Positions 24,985 to 32,958 of a DNA stretch of 64,000 nt are shown one piece after another. Source of the DNA: JBFLVU01 sp037444825. Lineage in GTDB: Bacteria > Acidobacteriota > UBA4820 > DSQY01. The stretch lies in contig JBBILR010000014.1 of assembly GCA_037444825.1 (NCBI GenBank), positions 1-64,000 of the forward strand. Reading direction: 5' to 3'. The translations under genes were made by a program, and so were the position numbers. The notes under the pieces were generated by a model that searched no databases, was not told the origin of the DNA, and saw only the letters and a program-made list of their open reading frames with translations. The number at the start of each line of letters is the position of its first letter. Position 1 is the first letter of the stretch.

Positions 24985-25596
24985 GTGTTCGACGACATTC
25001 GGGCCATCCAGCGCAACGACCCCGCCTGCGGCCCCGGGGAGTGGATCCTCTACCCCTGCCTCCACGCCATCGTCGTCCACCGCTACGTCTCCCACCCCCT
25101 CTACCGCCTGGGCGTTCCCTTCCTCCCGCGCCTCATCAGCCAGGTCATGCGCTTCCTCACCGGCCTCGAGATCCACCCCGGCGCGGAGATCGGCCCCGGC
25201 TTCTTCTGCGACCACGGGGCGGGGGTGGTCATCGGCGAAACGGTGAAGATCGGCCGGAACTGCGTCATGTTCCACGGCGTCACCCTCGGCGGTACGGGGA
25301 AGCAGAAGGGAAAGCGCCACCCCACCGTGGGGGACGACGTCTACATCGGCACCCACGCCACCATTTTGGGCCCCGTCACCATCGGGGATCGTGCCAAGAT
25401 CGGCGCCGAATCGGTGGTCATCAACCGGGACGTCCCCCCCGACTGCACGGTGGTGGGCGCGCCGGCGGTCATCGTCCGCCGGGGGGAGAAAAAGGTGCAC
25501 GAGCCTCTCCCCACCTCCCTCTACCACCTGGAGGCCCAGGAGAGTTCGCCCCTCTCTCCCCCGAAGCCTCTTCCCCATCGGACACAGGGGTCCTAG
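24985..25596 (+). CDS. cysE: Serine O-acetyltransferase (EpsC-type)
   Basis: 203 residues. CysE acetylates serine to O-acetylserine, the acceptor for sulfide in cysteine synthesis. The left-handed beta-helix hexapeptide domain is clear: LEIHPGAEIGPGFFCDHGAGVVIGETVKIG, VTLGGTGKQKGKRHPTVGDDVYIG, VVGAPAVIV. The catalytic His-Asp of CDHGAG is present. The N-terminal helical domain is short (about 60 residues), as in the EpsC/plant-like class, which lacks the full hexamerisation domain. GTG start with GGGAGG upstream. About 20 C-terminal residues are proline/serine-rich and probably disordered. Confidence 0.9.
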   Translation: MFDDIRAIQRNDPACGPGEWILYPCLHAIVVHRYVSHPLYRLGVPFLPRLISQVMRFLTGLEIHPGAEIGPGFFCDHGAGVVIGETVKIGRNCVMFHGVTLGGTGKQKGKRHPTVGDDVYIGTHATILGPVTIGDRAKIGAESVVINRDVPPDCTVVGAPAVIVRRGEKKVHEPLPTSLYHLEAQESSPLSPPKPLPHRTQGS

Positions 25597-25742
25597 AAGC
25601 CTCCCCCCGGCGGCTTCGGGGCGGCCTCTTCTCTCCGGTGGCGTTTTTTCAGGTCACGGCTAGGGACACGCCGAGCGGGGGGCCGACGGCTCCTTCACCC
25701 GAAGCGAGGCGGGGGATGAAAGGCAGGCCGTAAGGCCGGTCC

Positions 25743-27521
25743 TCAGCCCTCCGGGTAGGCGGCCATCTCCGCCTCGGCGACGCGCCGGGTGAGGGTGTGG
25801 TAGCGGGCCCGGTTGGCCTCGAAGATCCGGCGGGCGAGGGCCCGGGTGCGTGCGGTGGCGGAGAGGGCCTTGAAGAGGGGGCGGACGAACTTCATGCGGC
25901 CCACCCGGGAAAGGACCTCCTCGATTTTGGGGAAGGCCGTTTCGAAGTCCGACTGGGCGGCGATGGTGAGCCACTCCACCAGAATCTCGTAGTTCCCCTG
26001 GCCGGATAGCCCCAAAAGACCGTCCAGCTCCCTCAGGGAGTCGGCGGGGAGCGGACGCGGGAGGTTCTGCAGGAAGAGCAGCGTCTCGTCGGGGTTGAGG
26101 GCCCGAAGGTCCTCCGCCGGGGGGCGCTCCCCCTGCCCCCACCCGGAAGCCATTCGGAGCAGGAGGGCCATGCGCGCCGACTCGAAGCGCGGTGCGTTGG
26201 CCGGAAGGCCCGGGCGGTAGAGCCACGCCTCCGCGCTCACCTGCCCGGCCAGACCGGGCAGACGCTCCTCCAAAAAGGCCAGGAACTCCTCGGTGGTGAT
26301 GGAGGTGAAGCGGAAACGGCCGATATAGTCGCGGATGAAGCGGTCGAAGACGTCACGCCCCGCCGTTTTCTCCAACAGGGCGACGAAGCGGGCCCCCTTT
26401 TCGTAGGGAACCTCCGAGTAGACCGCGTCGGGGTCCACGCCCCAGAGATCGGTCTTGAGCCGCGTCAGGGGGGAGTCGGGGCCGAAGCGCTCCATGGCCC
26501 GGTCCAGGGCCCTCTGGCCCAGGGCCCAGGCCAGGGCCGCCGCCTCCTTCCCCTTGAGGACCTCCAGGAGGCGGCGTTCGGCCCAGACGGTGAAGCCCTC
26601 GTTGAGCCAGAAGTCGTTCATGGTGGCGTTGGTGACCAGGTTGCCCGTCCAGGAGTGGGCCAGCTCGTGGACCACCACGGCCACCAGGGAACGGTCCCCG
26701 GCCAGAAGGGTGGGGGTGAGGAAGGTCAGCCGCGGGTTTTCCATGCCGCCGTACGGGAACGAGGGCGGCAGAACCAGCATGTCGTAACGGTCCCACGGGT
26801 ACGGCCCGAAGATTCCCTCGGCGGCGGCGATCATGGACTCGGTGCCCGCGAACTCGAAGGCGGCCGCCTCCACCGTCTCCGGCTCCGCCCAGATCCGCGA
26901 GCGGGGACCGATTTCCCGGCTCTCCAGCCGGCCCACGGCCAGGGCGAAGAGGTAGGTGGGGATGGGCTGGGGCATCTCGAAGAGGAAAGTTCTGCCCTCC
27001 GGGCCGCTCCGCGCGCCCAGGGGAGCCGCCGCCATCACCGCCGTGAAGCCCTCGGGCACGGTGATTTCGGCCCGGTAGGTCACCCGGACGCGGGGGCTGT
27101 CTTGGCAGGGGAAGATGGAGCGGGCGTGGTGGGGCTGGCACTGGCTGAAGAGGAAGGGGAGGCTTCCCCCCGCCGTCTGGGCCGGCTCCAGCCACTGGAG
27201 CCCCGTGGCCTCGGGGGAGGTGGCGAAGGCGATCCGGACCGCTTCGGTTCCGGGGGGGAGGTCCAGGGTGAGGCGGCGGCCGAGGATGGGGTCGGGGTCT
27301 CCCAGGGCGTGGTGGACGGGCCGGCCGTCCTGGGCGGCCGCGGAGAGGATGCGCAGCCCGTCGGAGTCCAGGTCGAGGGGGCCGGAAGAGGCCCCGTCGA
27401 AGTGGAGGAGCACCTCTCCCGACAGGGTCTTCGACGGGAAATCGGGGCGCAGGAACAGTTCCAGCCGGCGAACGAGGGGATGGTCGGGGTCGAAAAAGGA
27501 GTGGGGGTCGGTGCGGGACAT
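25743..27521 (-). CDS. M1-family metallo-aminopeptidase (leukotriene A4 hydrolase-like)
   Basis: 592 residues from an ATG with AAGGAG upstream. The frame runs on far upstream, but only antisense to rplY and pth. The exopeptidase motif is PYGGMENPRLTF (around 264), the zinc site HELAHSWTGNLVTN (around 292) with the third ligand in NEGFTVWAERRLLE, and the catalytic Tyr region is YEKGARFVALLE. Order and length match the short M1 enzymes related to LTA4 hydrolase, with a C-terminal helical domain. No signal peptide is seen, so it is probably cytoplasmic. Convergent with cysE and divergent from rplY. Confidence 0.92.
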   Translation of the reverse strand: MSRTDPHSFFDPDHPLVRRLELFLRPDFPSKTLSGEVLLHFDGASSGPLDLDSDGLRILSAAAQDGRPVHHALGDPDPILGRRLTLDLPPGTEAVRIAFATSPEATGLQWLEPAQTAGGSLPFLFSQCQPHHARSIFPCQDSPRVRVTYRAEITVPEGFTAVMAAAPLGARSGPEGRTFLFEMPQPIPTYLFALAVGRLESREIGPRSRIWAEPETVEAAAFEFAGTESMIAAAEGIFGPYPWDRYDMLVLPPSFPYGGMENPRLTFLTPTLLAGDRSLVAVVVHELAHSWTGNLVTNATMNDFWLNEGFTVWAERRLLEVLKGKEAAALAWALGQRALDRAMERFGPDSPLTRLKTDLWGVDPDAVYSEVPYEKGARFVALLEKTAGRDVFDRFIRDYIGRFRFTSITTEEFLAFLEERLPGLAGQVSAEAWLYRPGLPANAPRFESARMALLLRMASGWGQGERPPAEDLRALNPDETLLFLQNLPRPLPADSLRELDGLLGLSGQGNYEILVEWLTIAAQSDFETAFPKIEEVLSRVGRMKFVRPLFKALSATARTRALARRIFEANRARYHTLTRRVAEAEMAAYPEG

Positions 27522-27578
27522 GGCGGCTCCTTCCGGAGGGGTCCCGGAGGGGGGTGCCCTGCCTGGACCGGAAGGGGG

Positions 27579-27608
27579 AGCATACCGCGGAGGGTGGGGG
27601 CGACTCAA
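27579..27608 (-). promoter_or_regulatory. M1 aminopeptidase promoter
   Basis: On the minus strand TTGAGT (27603-27608), 18 bases, TATGCT (27579-27584), 57 bases before the ATG. Confidence 0.45.
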
Positions 27609-27619
27609 GGGGGAAGGGG

Positions 27620-27648
27620 TTGCCAGAAGGGCCATCTTTTGATATCGT
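27620..27648 (+). promoter_or_regulatory. rplY promoter
   Basis: TTGCCA (27620-27625), 17 bases, TATCGT (27643-27648), 47 bases before the ATG. It is back-to-back with the aminopeptidase promoter. Confidence 0.5.
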
Positions 27649-27695
27649 TGCCCTTTCACCAGGGTACCGAACCCCGGACCCCGTAGGAGCGACCC

Positions 27696-28397
27696 ATGAT
27701 GGAGCAGAAGTTCATCGAAATCGAAGTCGAACCGCGGCCCCAGGTGCGCAAGAAGGGCCGCCAGTGGGCCAAGTCCAAGGGCCTGATCCCCGGTATCGTC
27801 TACGGGGGAGGGAAGGAGCCGGTGCCCATCGGCGTGGACCCCAAGAAGATCATCGAGATCTTGAGGTCCGAAAAGGGGCGGAACTCCATCCTGCTCTTCT
27901 CCCTGAAGGGCACCAAGGCCCAGCGCCACGTCATGGTGAAGGACATCCAGATCAACCCCGTCACCAACGAGCTCATCCACGCGGACTTCACCCGCATCAT
28001 GATGGACCAGAAGGTGAAGGTCCGCGTTCCGGTGGTCTTCGAGGGGACCGCCTACGGCGTGAAGAACGAGGGGGGGCTGGTGGACGTCATCATGCGGGAG
28101 GTCCAGGTGGAGTGCCTTCCCGCGGACATCCCCGACAAGGTCGTGGTGAACCTGGCCCCGCTTCGCGTGGGGGACAGCGTGAAGGTCTCCGACCTCTCCC
28201 TGCCCGAAGGCGTCAAGGTGGTGGGGACCGACCTCCACCAGCCGGTGGTGAACGTGGTGGCCCCGCGCATCGAAACCGCCGCCCCCGCCGCCGAAACCGC
28301 CGAGGCCGCCCAGGAGCCGGAGGTGATCGGCAAGGGCAAGAAGGCCGAGGCGGAAGAGGAAGAGGGCAAGGAGAAGAAGGAAAAGGAAGGCAAGTAG
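27696..28397 (+). CDS. rplY: Ribosomal protein bL25, CTC form
   Basis: 233 residues. bL25 binds 5S rRNA. The N-terminal L25 domain (about 1-95) shows RKKGRQWAKSKGLIPGIVYGGGKEPVPIGVD. The C-terminal TL5/CTC domain (about 100-190) includes VKVRVPVVFEGTAYGVKNEGGLVD and VEVEC-like strands. The last ~45 residues are Ala/Glu/Lys-rich and probably disordered. TAGGAGC ribosome site; a second ATG directly follows the first. It sits before pth, a widespread gene order (rplY-pth-rpsF). Confidence 0.95.
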   Translation: MMEQKFIEIEVEPRPQVRKKGRQWAKSKGLIPGIVYGGGKEPVPIGVDPKKIIEILRSEKGRNSILLFSLKGTKAQRHVMVKDIQINPVTNELIHADFTRIMMDQKVKVRVPVVFEGTAYGVKNEGGLVDVIMREVQVECLPADIPDKVVVNLAPLRVGDSVKVSDLSLPEGVKVVGTDLHQPVVNVVAPRIETAAPAAETAEAAQEPEVIGKGKKAEAEEEEGKEKKEKEGK

Positions 28398-28418
28398 CCC
28401 CTTTTCCCCCGTCGCGCC

Positions 28419-29024
28419 ATGGCCGTCGAATTCCTCGTGGCGGGGCTCGGGAACCCCGGGCCCCGCTACGACCGTTCCCCCCACAATGCCGGCTTCCTGG
28501 TGGCCGACCGATTGCGCGCCCTCGCCCGGGGGCCTTCCTTTTCCCGGAAAGGGGAGGCGGAGGTGAGCCCCTGCCGGTGGAGGGGACACGGATTCCTCCT
28601 CGTCAAACCCCTCACCTTCATGAACCTCAGCGGGCGGGCCGTGGCCCGGCTGCTCCACGACGAGGACCTCCCCCCCGAACGGCTCGTCGTGGTCTTCGAC
28701 GACCTGGACCTTCCCTTCGGGCGGGTGCGCCTCCGGCCCTCCGGCGGCACGGGGGGCCACCACGGCATGGAGTCCATCGTGGAGCACCTGGGGACCGCCG
28801 CCTTCCCCCGGGTCCGCCTGGGGATCCAGGACCCCGGAGTCGCCAAGGAGGAGCAGGTGGACTACCTCCTCACCCCCCTTCCGCCGGAACGCTTCCAGGT
28901 CCTGGAGGAGGCGGCGGAGCGGGCGGCCCGGGCGATCCTCGACGCCGTGGCGGCCGGCTTCAACTCCGCCATGAACCGCCACAACCGCCGCGAGCCCTCC
29001 GAGAGCGGCGAGGAGTGGGGCTGA
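28419..29024 (+). CDS. pth: Peptidyl-tRNA hydrolase
   Basis: 201 residues. Pth recycles peptidyl-tRNA released from stalled ribosomes. Typical sequence: VAGLGNPGPRYDRSPHNAGFLVADRL with the catalytic His in HNAGF, KPLTFMNLSGRAV with the substrate Asn, VFDDLDLPFG with the conserved Asp, and GGTGGHHGMESI. ATG 21 bases after rplY without a strong ribosome site, so it is probably co-translated with rplY. Confidence 0.96.
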   Translation: MAVEFLVAGLGNPGPRYDRSPHNAGFLVADRLRALARGPSFSRKGEAEVSPCRWRGHGFLLVKPLTFMNLSGRAVARLLHDEDLPPERLVVVFDDLDLPFGRVRLRPSGGTGGHHGMESIVEHLGTAAFPRVRLGIQDPGVAKEEQVDYLLTPLPPERFQVLEEAAERAARAILDAVAAGFNSAMNRHNRREPSESGEEWG

Positions 29025-29027
29025 GAG

Positions 29028-29057
29028 TGGACAGGGCCGGGCCTTTCGTGGTACGCT
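29028..29057 (+). promoter_or_regulatory. rpsF operon promoter
   Basis: TGGACA (29028-29033), 18 bases, TACGCT (29052-29057), 62 bases before the rpsF start. Confidence 0.45.
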
Positions 29058-29119
29058 GAAAGACGCCTTCTTCCTCCTCCCGGGTGTGGAGGGGGCTCAG
29101 GCCAGAAGGAGGACAAGAC

Positions 29120-29527
29120 GTGAGACATTACGAGACGATGGTGGTGTTGCCGCCGAACCTCGGGGAGGCAGACCTGGAGGCCGTGGTGTCCCAGGTGGAG
29201 AAGGACCTCCTCGAGCGCTTCGGCGGCCAGAACCTGGCGATCCACCGCTGGGGCAAGCGGACCCTCGCCTACCCCATTCGGAAGTTCACCGAGGGGTACT
29301 ACGTGCTCTTCGAGTACGACTCCGACCGGGAGGACTGCGTGGCGGGCGTGGAGCAGCGCCTGAGGCTCAACGAGAGCGTCATGCGGTACCTGACGGTGCG
29401 CCGCGACGAGGAGTTCCGGTCGGAGGCCAAGATGAAGGCGCGGACGGCCAAGCGGCGCCGCCACGCCGAGGAAGAGGACGTCGACCTCGGGGACACCTTC
29501 TCCGAAGAAGACCAGGACGTGGAGTGA
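29120..29527 (+). CDS. rpsF: Ribosomal protein bS6
   Basis: 135 residues from a GTG directly after the strong site AGAAGGAGGA; the longer in-frame extension is rejected for that reason. Typical sequence: RHYETMVVLPPNLGEADLEAVV, HRWGKRTLAYPIRKFTEGYYVLFEYD and NESVMRYLTVRRDE. The tail is unusually charged, first basic (KARTAKRRRH) then acidic (EEEDVDLGDTFSEEDQDVE). First gene of the rpsF-rpsR-rplI cluster; bS6 binds bS18 on the small subunit platform. Confidence 0.96.
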   Translation: MRHYETMVVLPPNLGEADLEAVVSQVEKDLLERFGGQNLAIHRWGKRTLAYPIRKFTEGYYVLFEYDSDREDCVAGVEQRLRLNESVMRYLTVRRDEEFRSEAKMKARTAKRRRHAEEEDVDLGDTFSEEDQDVE

Positions 29528-29536
29528 GGACGGGCC

Positions 29537-29812
29537 ATGAGCGACCCCAGAAAAGACGCCAAGGGCGCCAAGAAGAAGCGCTTCTACAAGAAGGACTACC
29601 TCTTCAAGCGGAAGAAGTACTGCAAGTTCTGCGACACGGGGGTGGCCTTCATCGACTACAAGGACGTGAAGCTCCTCTCGGGGTACCTCCGCGAGCGGGC
29701 CAAGATCGTGCCGCGGCGGATCTCCGGGACTTGCGCCATCCACCAGCGCCAGCTCACGGCGGCCATCAAGCGCGCCCGCCTGCTGGCCCTCCTGCCCTTC
29801 ACCCAGGACTGA
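29537..29812 (+). CDS. rpsR: Ribosomal protein bS18
   Basis: 91 residues with the bS18 core YCKFCDTGVAFIDYKDVKLLSGYLRERAKI and RRISGTCAIHQRQLTAAIKRARLLALLPF. A CxxC pair plus further Cys/His (CKFC, TCAIH) suggests the zinc-binding (C+) form of the protein. Nine bases after rpsF. Confidence 0.96.
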   Translation: MSDPRKDAKGAKKKRFYKKDYLFKRKKYCKFCDTGVAFIDYKDVKLLSGYLRERAKIVPRRISGTCAIHQRQLTAAIKRARLLALLPFTQD

Positions 29813-29826
29813 CGGAGGAGGGGCCC

Positions 29827-30273
29827 ATGAAGATCATCCTCAAGGAAGACGTGGAAAACCTCGGCAAGCGGGGCGCGGTGGTGACGGTGAAGGACGGGTA
29901 CGCCCGGAACTACCTCCTTCCCAAGGGCATGGCCATGCGGTTCACGCCGGGGGCCGTCAAGGTTCTGGAGCAGGAGCGCCGGATGTACGAGACGCGCCAG
30001 CTCAAGGCCAAGGAAGACGCCCAGGCCCTTGCCGAGAAGCTCGAGGCCCTGGAGCTTTCCGTCCTCAAGCGGGCGGGGGACCAGGACGTGCTCTACGGCT
30101 CCGTCACCCCCACCGACGTGGCGGACCTGCTGAAGGACAAGGGCTTCACCGTGGACAAGCGGAAGATCGTCCTCCACGAGCCCATCAAGAAGCTCGGCGA
30201 GTACGAGATCCCCATCCGCCTGCACCCGGAGGTTACCCCCAAGGTGAAATTGGTCGTTCGGAAAGAAGAGTAG
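29827..30273 (+). CDS. rplI: Ribosomal protein bL9
   Basis: 148 residues. The N-terminal domain MKIILKEDVENLGKRGAVVTVKDGYARNYLLPKGMA is diagnostic. A long helix connects to the C-terminal rRNA-binding domain (DVLYGSVTPTDVADLLKDKGF). Length is normal. GGAGGAGG site. No dnaB follows; a membrane protein gene starts one base after the stop. Confidence 0.96.
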   Translation: MKIILKEDVENLGKRGAVVTVKDGYARNYLLPKGMAMRFTPGAVKVLEQERRMYETRQLKAKEDAQALAEKLEALELSVLKRAGDQDVLYGSVTPTDVADLLKDKGFTVDKRKIVLHEPIKKLGEYEIPIRLHPEVTPKVKLVVRKEE

Positions 30274-30274
30274 G

Positions 30275-30667
30275 ATGCGTCCCACGTTCCCGCGGTGGAA
30301 GGCGTACGCCCTGGCCCTTCCGACCCTGCTCCTCCCCGGGCTTTCCCACCTGTGTCTGGGGCGGAAGGGCCGGGCGGCGGCCTTCTTCCTCATCGTGGGG
30401 ACCACCTACGCCGTGGGCCTGCACCTCTCCGGCGCCCTCTTCCCCTTCGACGCCCCCAACTGGCTCTACCGCCTGGGGGCGGTGGGCCAGGCGGGCCTGG
30501 GCCTCCTCTACGTGGGCGGGCGGGTCCTGGGGCTCGGGAAGCTGGGCCCCGATGCCGTCACCGACGTGATGTTCGGTTACGGCAGCACCTTCCTGGTGAC
30601 GGCGGGCCTCATGAACATGCTCCTCATGATGGACGCCTTCGACATCGCCGTGGGGAGGAAGGACTGA
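30275..30667 (+). CDS. Small integral membrane protein, unknown (DUF6677-like)
   Basis: 130 residues with three to four predicted membrane helices (about 8-28, 33-55, 63-85, 98-122). The N-terminal part, LLLPGLSHLCLGRKGRAAAFFLIVG, has the Pro-Gly-x-x-H-x-x-x-G-R-x-x-[KR]-G pattern of small TM2/DUF6677-type membrane proteins. Function unknown. The ATG is one base after rplI and the stop overlaps the next ATG (ATGA), so it belongs to the ribosomal transcript. Confidence 0.7.
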   Translation: MRPTFPRWKAYALALPTLLLPGLSHLCLGRKGRAAAFFLIVGTTYAVGLHLSGALFPFDAPNWLYRLGAVGQAGLGLLYVGGRVLGLGKLGPDAVTDVMFGYGSTFLVTAGLMNMLLMMDAFDIAVGRKD

Positions 30668-30843
30668 TGCTGCGGGACCACTTCCTCTCGCTCCTCGCGT
30701 ACTCCGTCCTGGTGGCCCTCTTCTTCGCCTTCCTGTACCACCGCGAGCCGCGGGCCCTCCTGAGGTCCGCCGCCAAGACCCTGGGCTGGATGGTGGTGGG
30801 GTCCCTCCTCTTCGCGTTCCTCATGTTCTGGACGGGGCCGTGA
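30667..30843 (+). CDS. Small two-helix membrane protein, unknown
   Basis: 58 residues, translated from an ATG that overlaps the previous stop and ending in a stop that overlaps the GTG of the VanZ-like gene. Two hydrophobic stretches (about 8-25 and 38-55) are separated by a basic loop (YHREPRALLRSAAKT). No family recognised. Evidence for a real gene is the tight coupling on both sides and the absence of a gap. Confidence 0.6.
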   Translation: MLRDHFLSLLAYSVLVALFFAFLYHREPRALLRSAAKTLGWMVVGSLLFAFLMFWTGP

Positions 30844-31211
30844 CCGCCCGGACCTTCTTCCGGTACTGGCTCCCCCCCCTCCTCTACCTGGCTCTCATCT
30901 ACCTCCTCTCCGGGATGCCCGCCCCCCCCATTCCGGCGGGCTGGGACGGGAACCTCCTGCACTACCCGGAGTACGCCCTCCTCGGCCTCCTCCTCGCCCG
31001 GGCCCTCGAAGGCGGGCGTAGGGACGCCCCCCTGCTCCCGGTCCTGCTGGGGTCCTTGGCGCTGGCGGTGGTGCTAGGCGCCCTGGACGAAGTGCACCAA
31101 AGCTTCGTTCCGGGCCGCATGCCCGACCCCGTGGACTGGTGGCACGACGCGGTGGGGGCCGCCCTAGGGGCGGCCTTCTGGGGAATCTGGCGATGGACCC
31201 GCTCCAGGTGA
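30840..31211 (+). CDS. VanZ-family membrane protein
   Basis: 123 residues with about four membrane helices. The VanZ-like pattern is visible: HYPEYALLGLLLARAL, then LGALDEVHQSFVPGRMPDPVDWWHDAVGAALGA, where DExHQxFxPGRxxDxxDWxxxxxGxxLG is the family signature. VanZ-like proteins are linked to teicoplanin resistance in enterococci, but most members have no known role. GTG start overlapping the previous stop; the 3' end overlaps the diguanylate cyclase gene. Confidence 0.85.
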   Translation: MTARTFFRYWLPPLLYLALIYLLSGMPAPPIPAGWDGNLLHYPEYALLGLLLARALEGGRRDAPLLPVLLGSLALAVVLGALDEVHQSFVPGRMPDPVDWWHDAVGAALGAAFWGIWRWTRSR

Positions 31212-32773
31212 CGCTGGCCTTCGGCGGCGGGGTCCTGGCCGCCCTGTTGGCGGTGGGGCTTCTTCGCTGGGCGCGCCGGCCGGCGCCTCCCGAAGCCCCC
31301 CCGGAGCCGACCCTTCCTTCCCGGGGCCTGGTGGACGGCCACCGCCCGCCCCACTGGGGGAGCCTGGCCTGCCAGCTCCTGGGCATGCTCCGGACGGCGG
31401 TGGAGGCCGAGGGCGCCGTCTGCCTCCTTCCCGAAGGGACGGGCTGGCGGGTGGCGGCGGCGAGCCCGGGGATGAAGGCCCCCTCCTTCGTGCCCCGGCG
31501 GGAGGGCCTTCTGGTGCTCGCCCTGGAGGGTGGGCAGGAGGTGACCGCCGAATCGGTCCACCCCGCCGCCCTCGGGTATCTGCCGGACCGGAACGAGCAG
31601 GTCGCCGTGGCCTTCGTCCCCCTGGTGCACCGGGGAAAGCCCCGGGGGCTCGTGGCGGTCCACCGGCCGGCGGGAAGGCCCTTCCGGTCTTCGGAGACGG
31701 CTTTGGCCAGCCGCTGGGCCCACCTCTTCGACGCCTGGGAGACCACCGCGGCTCACCTGGACCTGCTTCAGGCCCGAAGCGACGAGGCGGACCGCCTGGC
31801 GCGGGCCCTGGAAGACCTCCTCGGCCAGCGAGAGCCCCGGGAGATGGCGGGGCGGATCCTGGACCACCTCTTCGACCTCCTTCCGGCGCTCTACGGGTAC
31901 ACCATTCTGTACAGCGCCGTGTACCGGGAGGCCTACATCGAATCCAAGCGCTTCGAGGTGCCCGAGACCTTCGATTACCTGGAGCGGAGCACCTGGACCT
32001 ACTGGGTCATCCAGAAGGGGCGGGAGCCCCTCTATTTGGAGGGGCCCGCCAGCCGGGAGACGGCCATGCCGGTCCTCTTCGAGGGGGAGCCCTTCCCGGC
32101 CGGTTCGGTGGCCTACCTCCACCCCCTGGCCTCCGGCGGGGAGATCTTCGGCGTGGTGGGGATGGTGGGAAAGGAGGAGTCCCCCTTCTCCGAGGAGGGG
32201 CGGAAGGCGGCGGGACGCCTCATCGGCCAGGCCGCGGCGCTCATCCACCTGGCCCTTCTCAAGGACTACCAGGAGAAGTACGCCACGCGGGACGGCCTCA
32301 CGGAGCTGTACAACCGCCGCCACTTCGACGCCGAGTTTCCCAAGGAGCTCAGCCGCTCCCAGCGGGAGGGCAGGCCCCTCTCCCTTCTCATGATCGACCT
32401 GGACCACTTCAAGGCCGTCAACGACACCTTCGGCCACCCGGCCGGCGACCTCGTTCTCAAGGAAGTGACCCGGGCCATCCGGAGGGAACTGAGGGAAATC
32501 GACCTTCTGTGCCGGTACGGGGGGGAGGAGTTCTGCGCCGTCCTGCCCGGATGCGCCTCGGGGGAGGCGGTGGCGGTGGCCGAGCGGATCCGGGCGGCGG
32601 TGGAGTCCCTGCCCTGGGGCGGGCGGTCGGCCCTCCCCTCGGCCGTCACCGTCAGCGTCGGAGTGGCCACCTTTCCCCGGCCCCATTCCAACCCCCAGGC
32701 CCTCCTCCAGGCCGCCGACGAAGCCCTGTACGTGGCCAAGAAGCGCGGCCGGAACCGCGTGGCGGCGGTGTGA
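31193..32773 (+). CDS. Diguanylate cyclase with GAF-like sensor region
   Basis: 526 residues, starting at an ATG inside the end of the VanZ gene. One membrane helix lies at residues ~5-25. Residues ~60-200 and ~210-360 look like one or two GAF-type sensor domains. The GGDEF domain occupies about 365-526 (RDGLTELYNRRHFDAEF, LMIDLDHFKAVNDTFGHPAGD) with an intact active site GGEEF near 443. REID, five residues before it, matches the RxxD inhibitory c-di-GMP site. It should make c-di-GMP with product feedback. Together with the HD-GYP protein at the window start, it shows c-di-GMP signalling in this organism. Confidence 0.92.
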   Translation: MDPLQVTLAFGGGVLAALLAVGLLRWARRPAPPEAPPEPTLPSRGLVDGHRPPHWGSLACQLLGMLRTAVEAEGAVCLLPEGTGWRVAAASPGMKAPSFVPRREGLLVLALEGGQEVTAESVHPAALGYLPDRNEQVAVAFVPLVHRGKPRGLVAVHRPAGRPFRSSETALASRWAHLFDAWETTAAHLDLLQARSDEADRLARALEDLLGQREPREMAGRILDHLFDLLPALYGYTILYSAVYREAYIESKRFEVPETFDYLERSTWTYWVIQKGREPLYLEGPASRETAMPVLFEGEPFPAGSVAYLHPLASGGEIFGVVGMVGKEESPFSEEGRKAAGRLIGQAAALIHLALLKDYQEKYATRDGLTELYNRRHFDAEFPKELSRSQREGRPLSLLMIDLDHFKAVNDTFGHPAGDLVLKEVTRAIRRELREIDLLCRYGGEEFCAVLPGCASGEAVAVAERIRAAVESLPWGGRSALPSAVTVSVGVATFPRPHSNPQALLQAADEALYVAKKRGRNRVAAV

Positions 32774-32907
32774 GGCGGAATTCGGAAGGCGGAAGTCGGA
32801 AGTGGAAAAGACGAGTGACGAAGTGCGAATGGCGGATCGATCAAGGTCCCGAAATCCTGCGGACCGGCTCTCCCGCGCCGCCTTTCGGGCCCGACGGGCT
32901 CGCCGGG

Positions 32908-32937
32908 TTGACCGGGAGGGCAATTGTCCTTTAAAAT
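32908..32937 (+). promoter_or_regulatory. purD promoter
   Basis: TTGACC (32908-32913) followed after 17-18 bases by TTAAAAT (32931-32937), about 21 bases before the ATG. The upstream 130 bases hold no gene, only the degenerate GGAAG-type repeats noted in the findings. Confidence 0.6.
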
Positions 32938-32958
32938 GAAGCCTTAGAGGGGAATCCC

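Noticed and set aside
25597..25742. Possible terminator between cysE and the M1 peptidase gene (T6 near 25645)
   Set aside because: No stable stem directly precedes the T run in either direction; GAAGCC/GGCTTC pairing is too short and too far away.
25743..28982. A 1079-residue minus-strand frame including the M1 peptidase
   Set aside because: The part above 27521 is antisense to rplY and pth; the peptidase starts at an ATG with AAGGAG.
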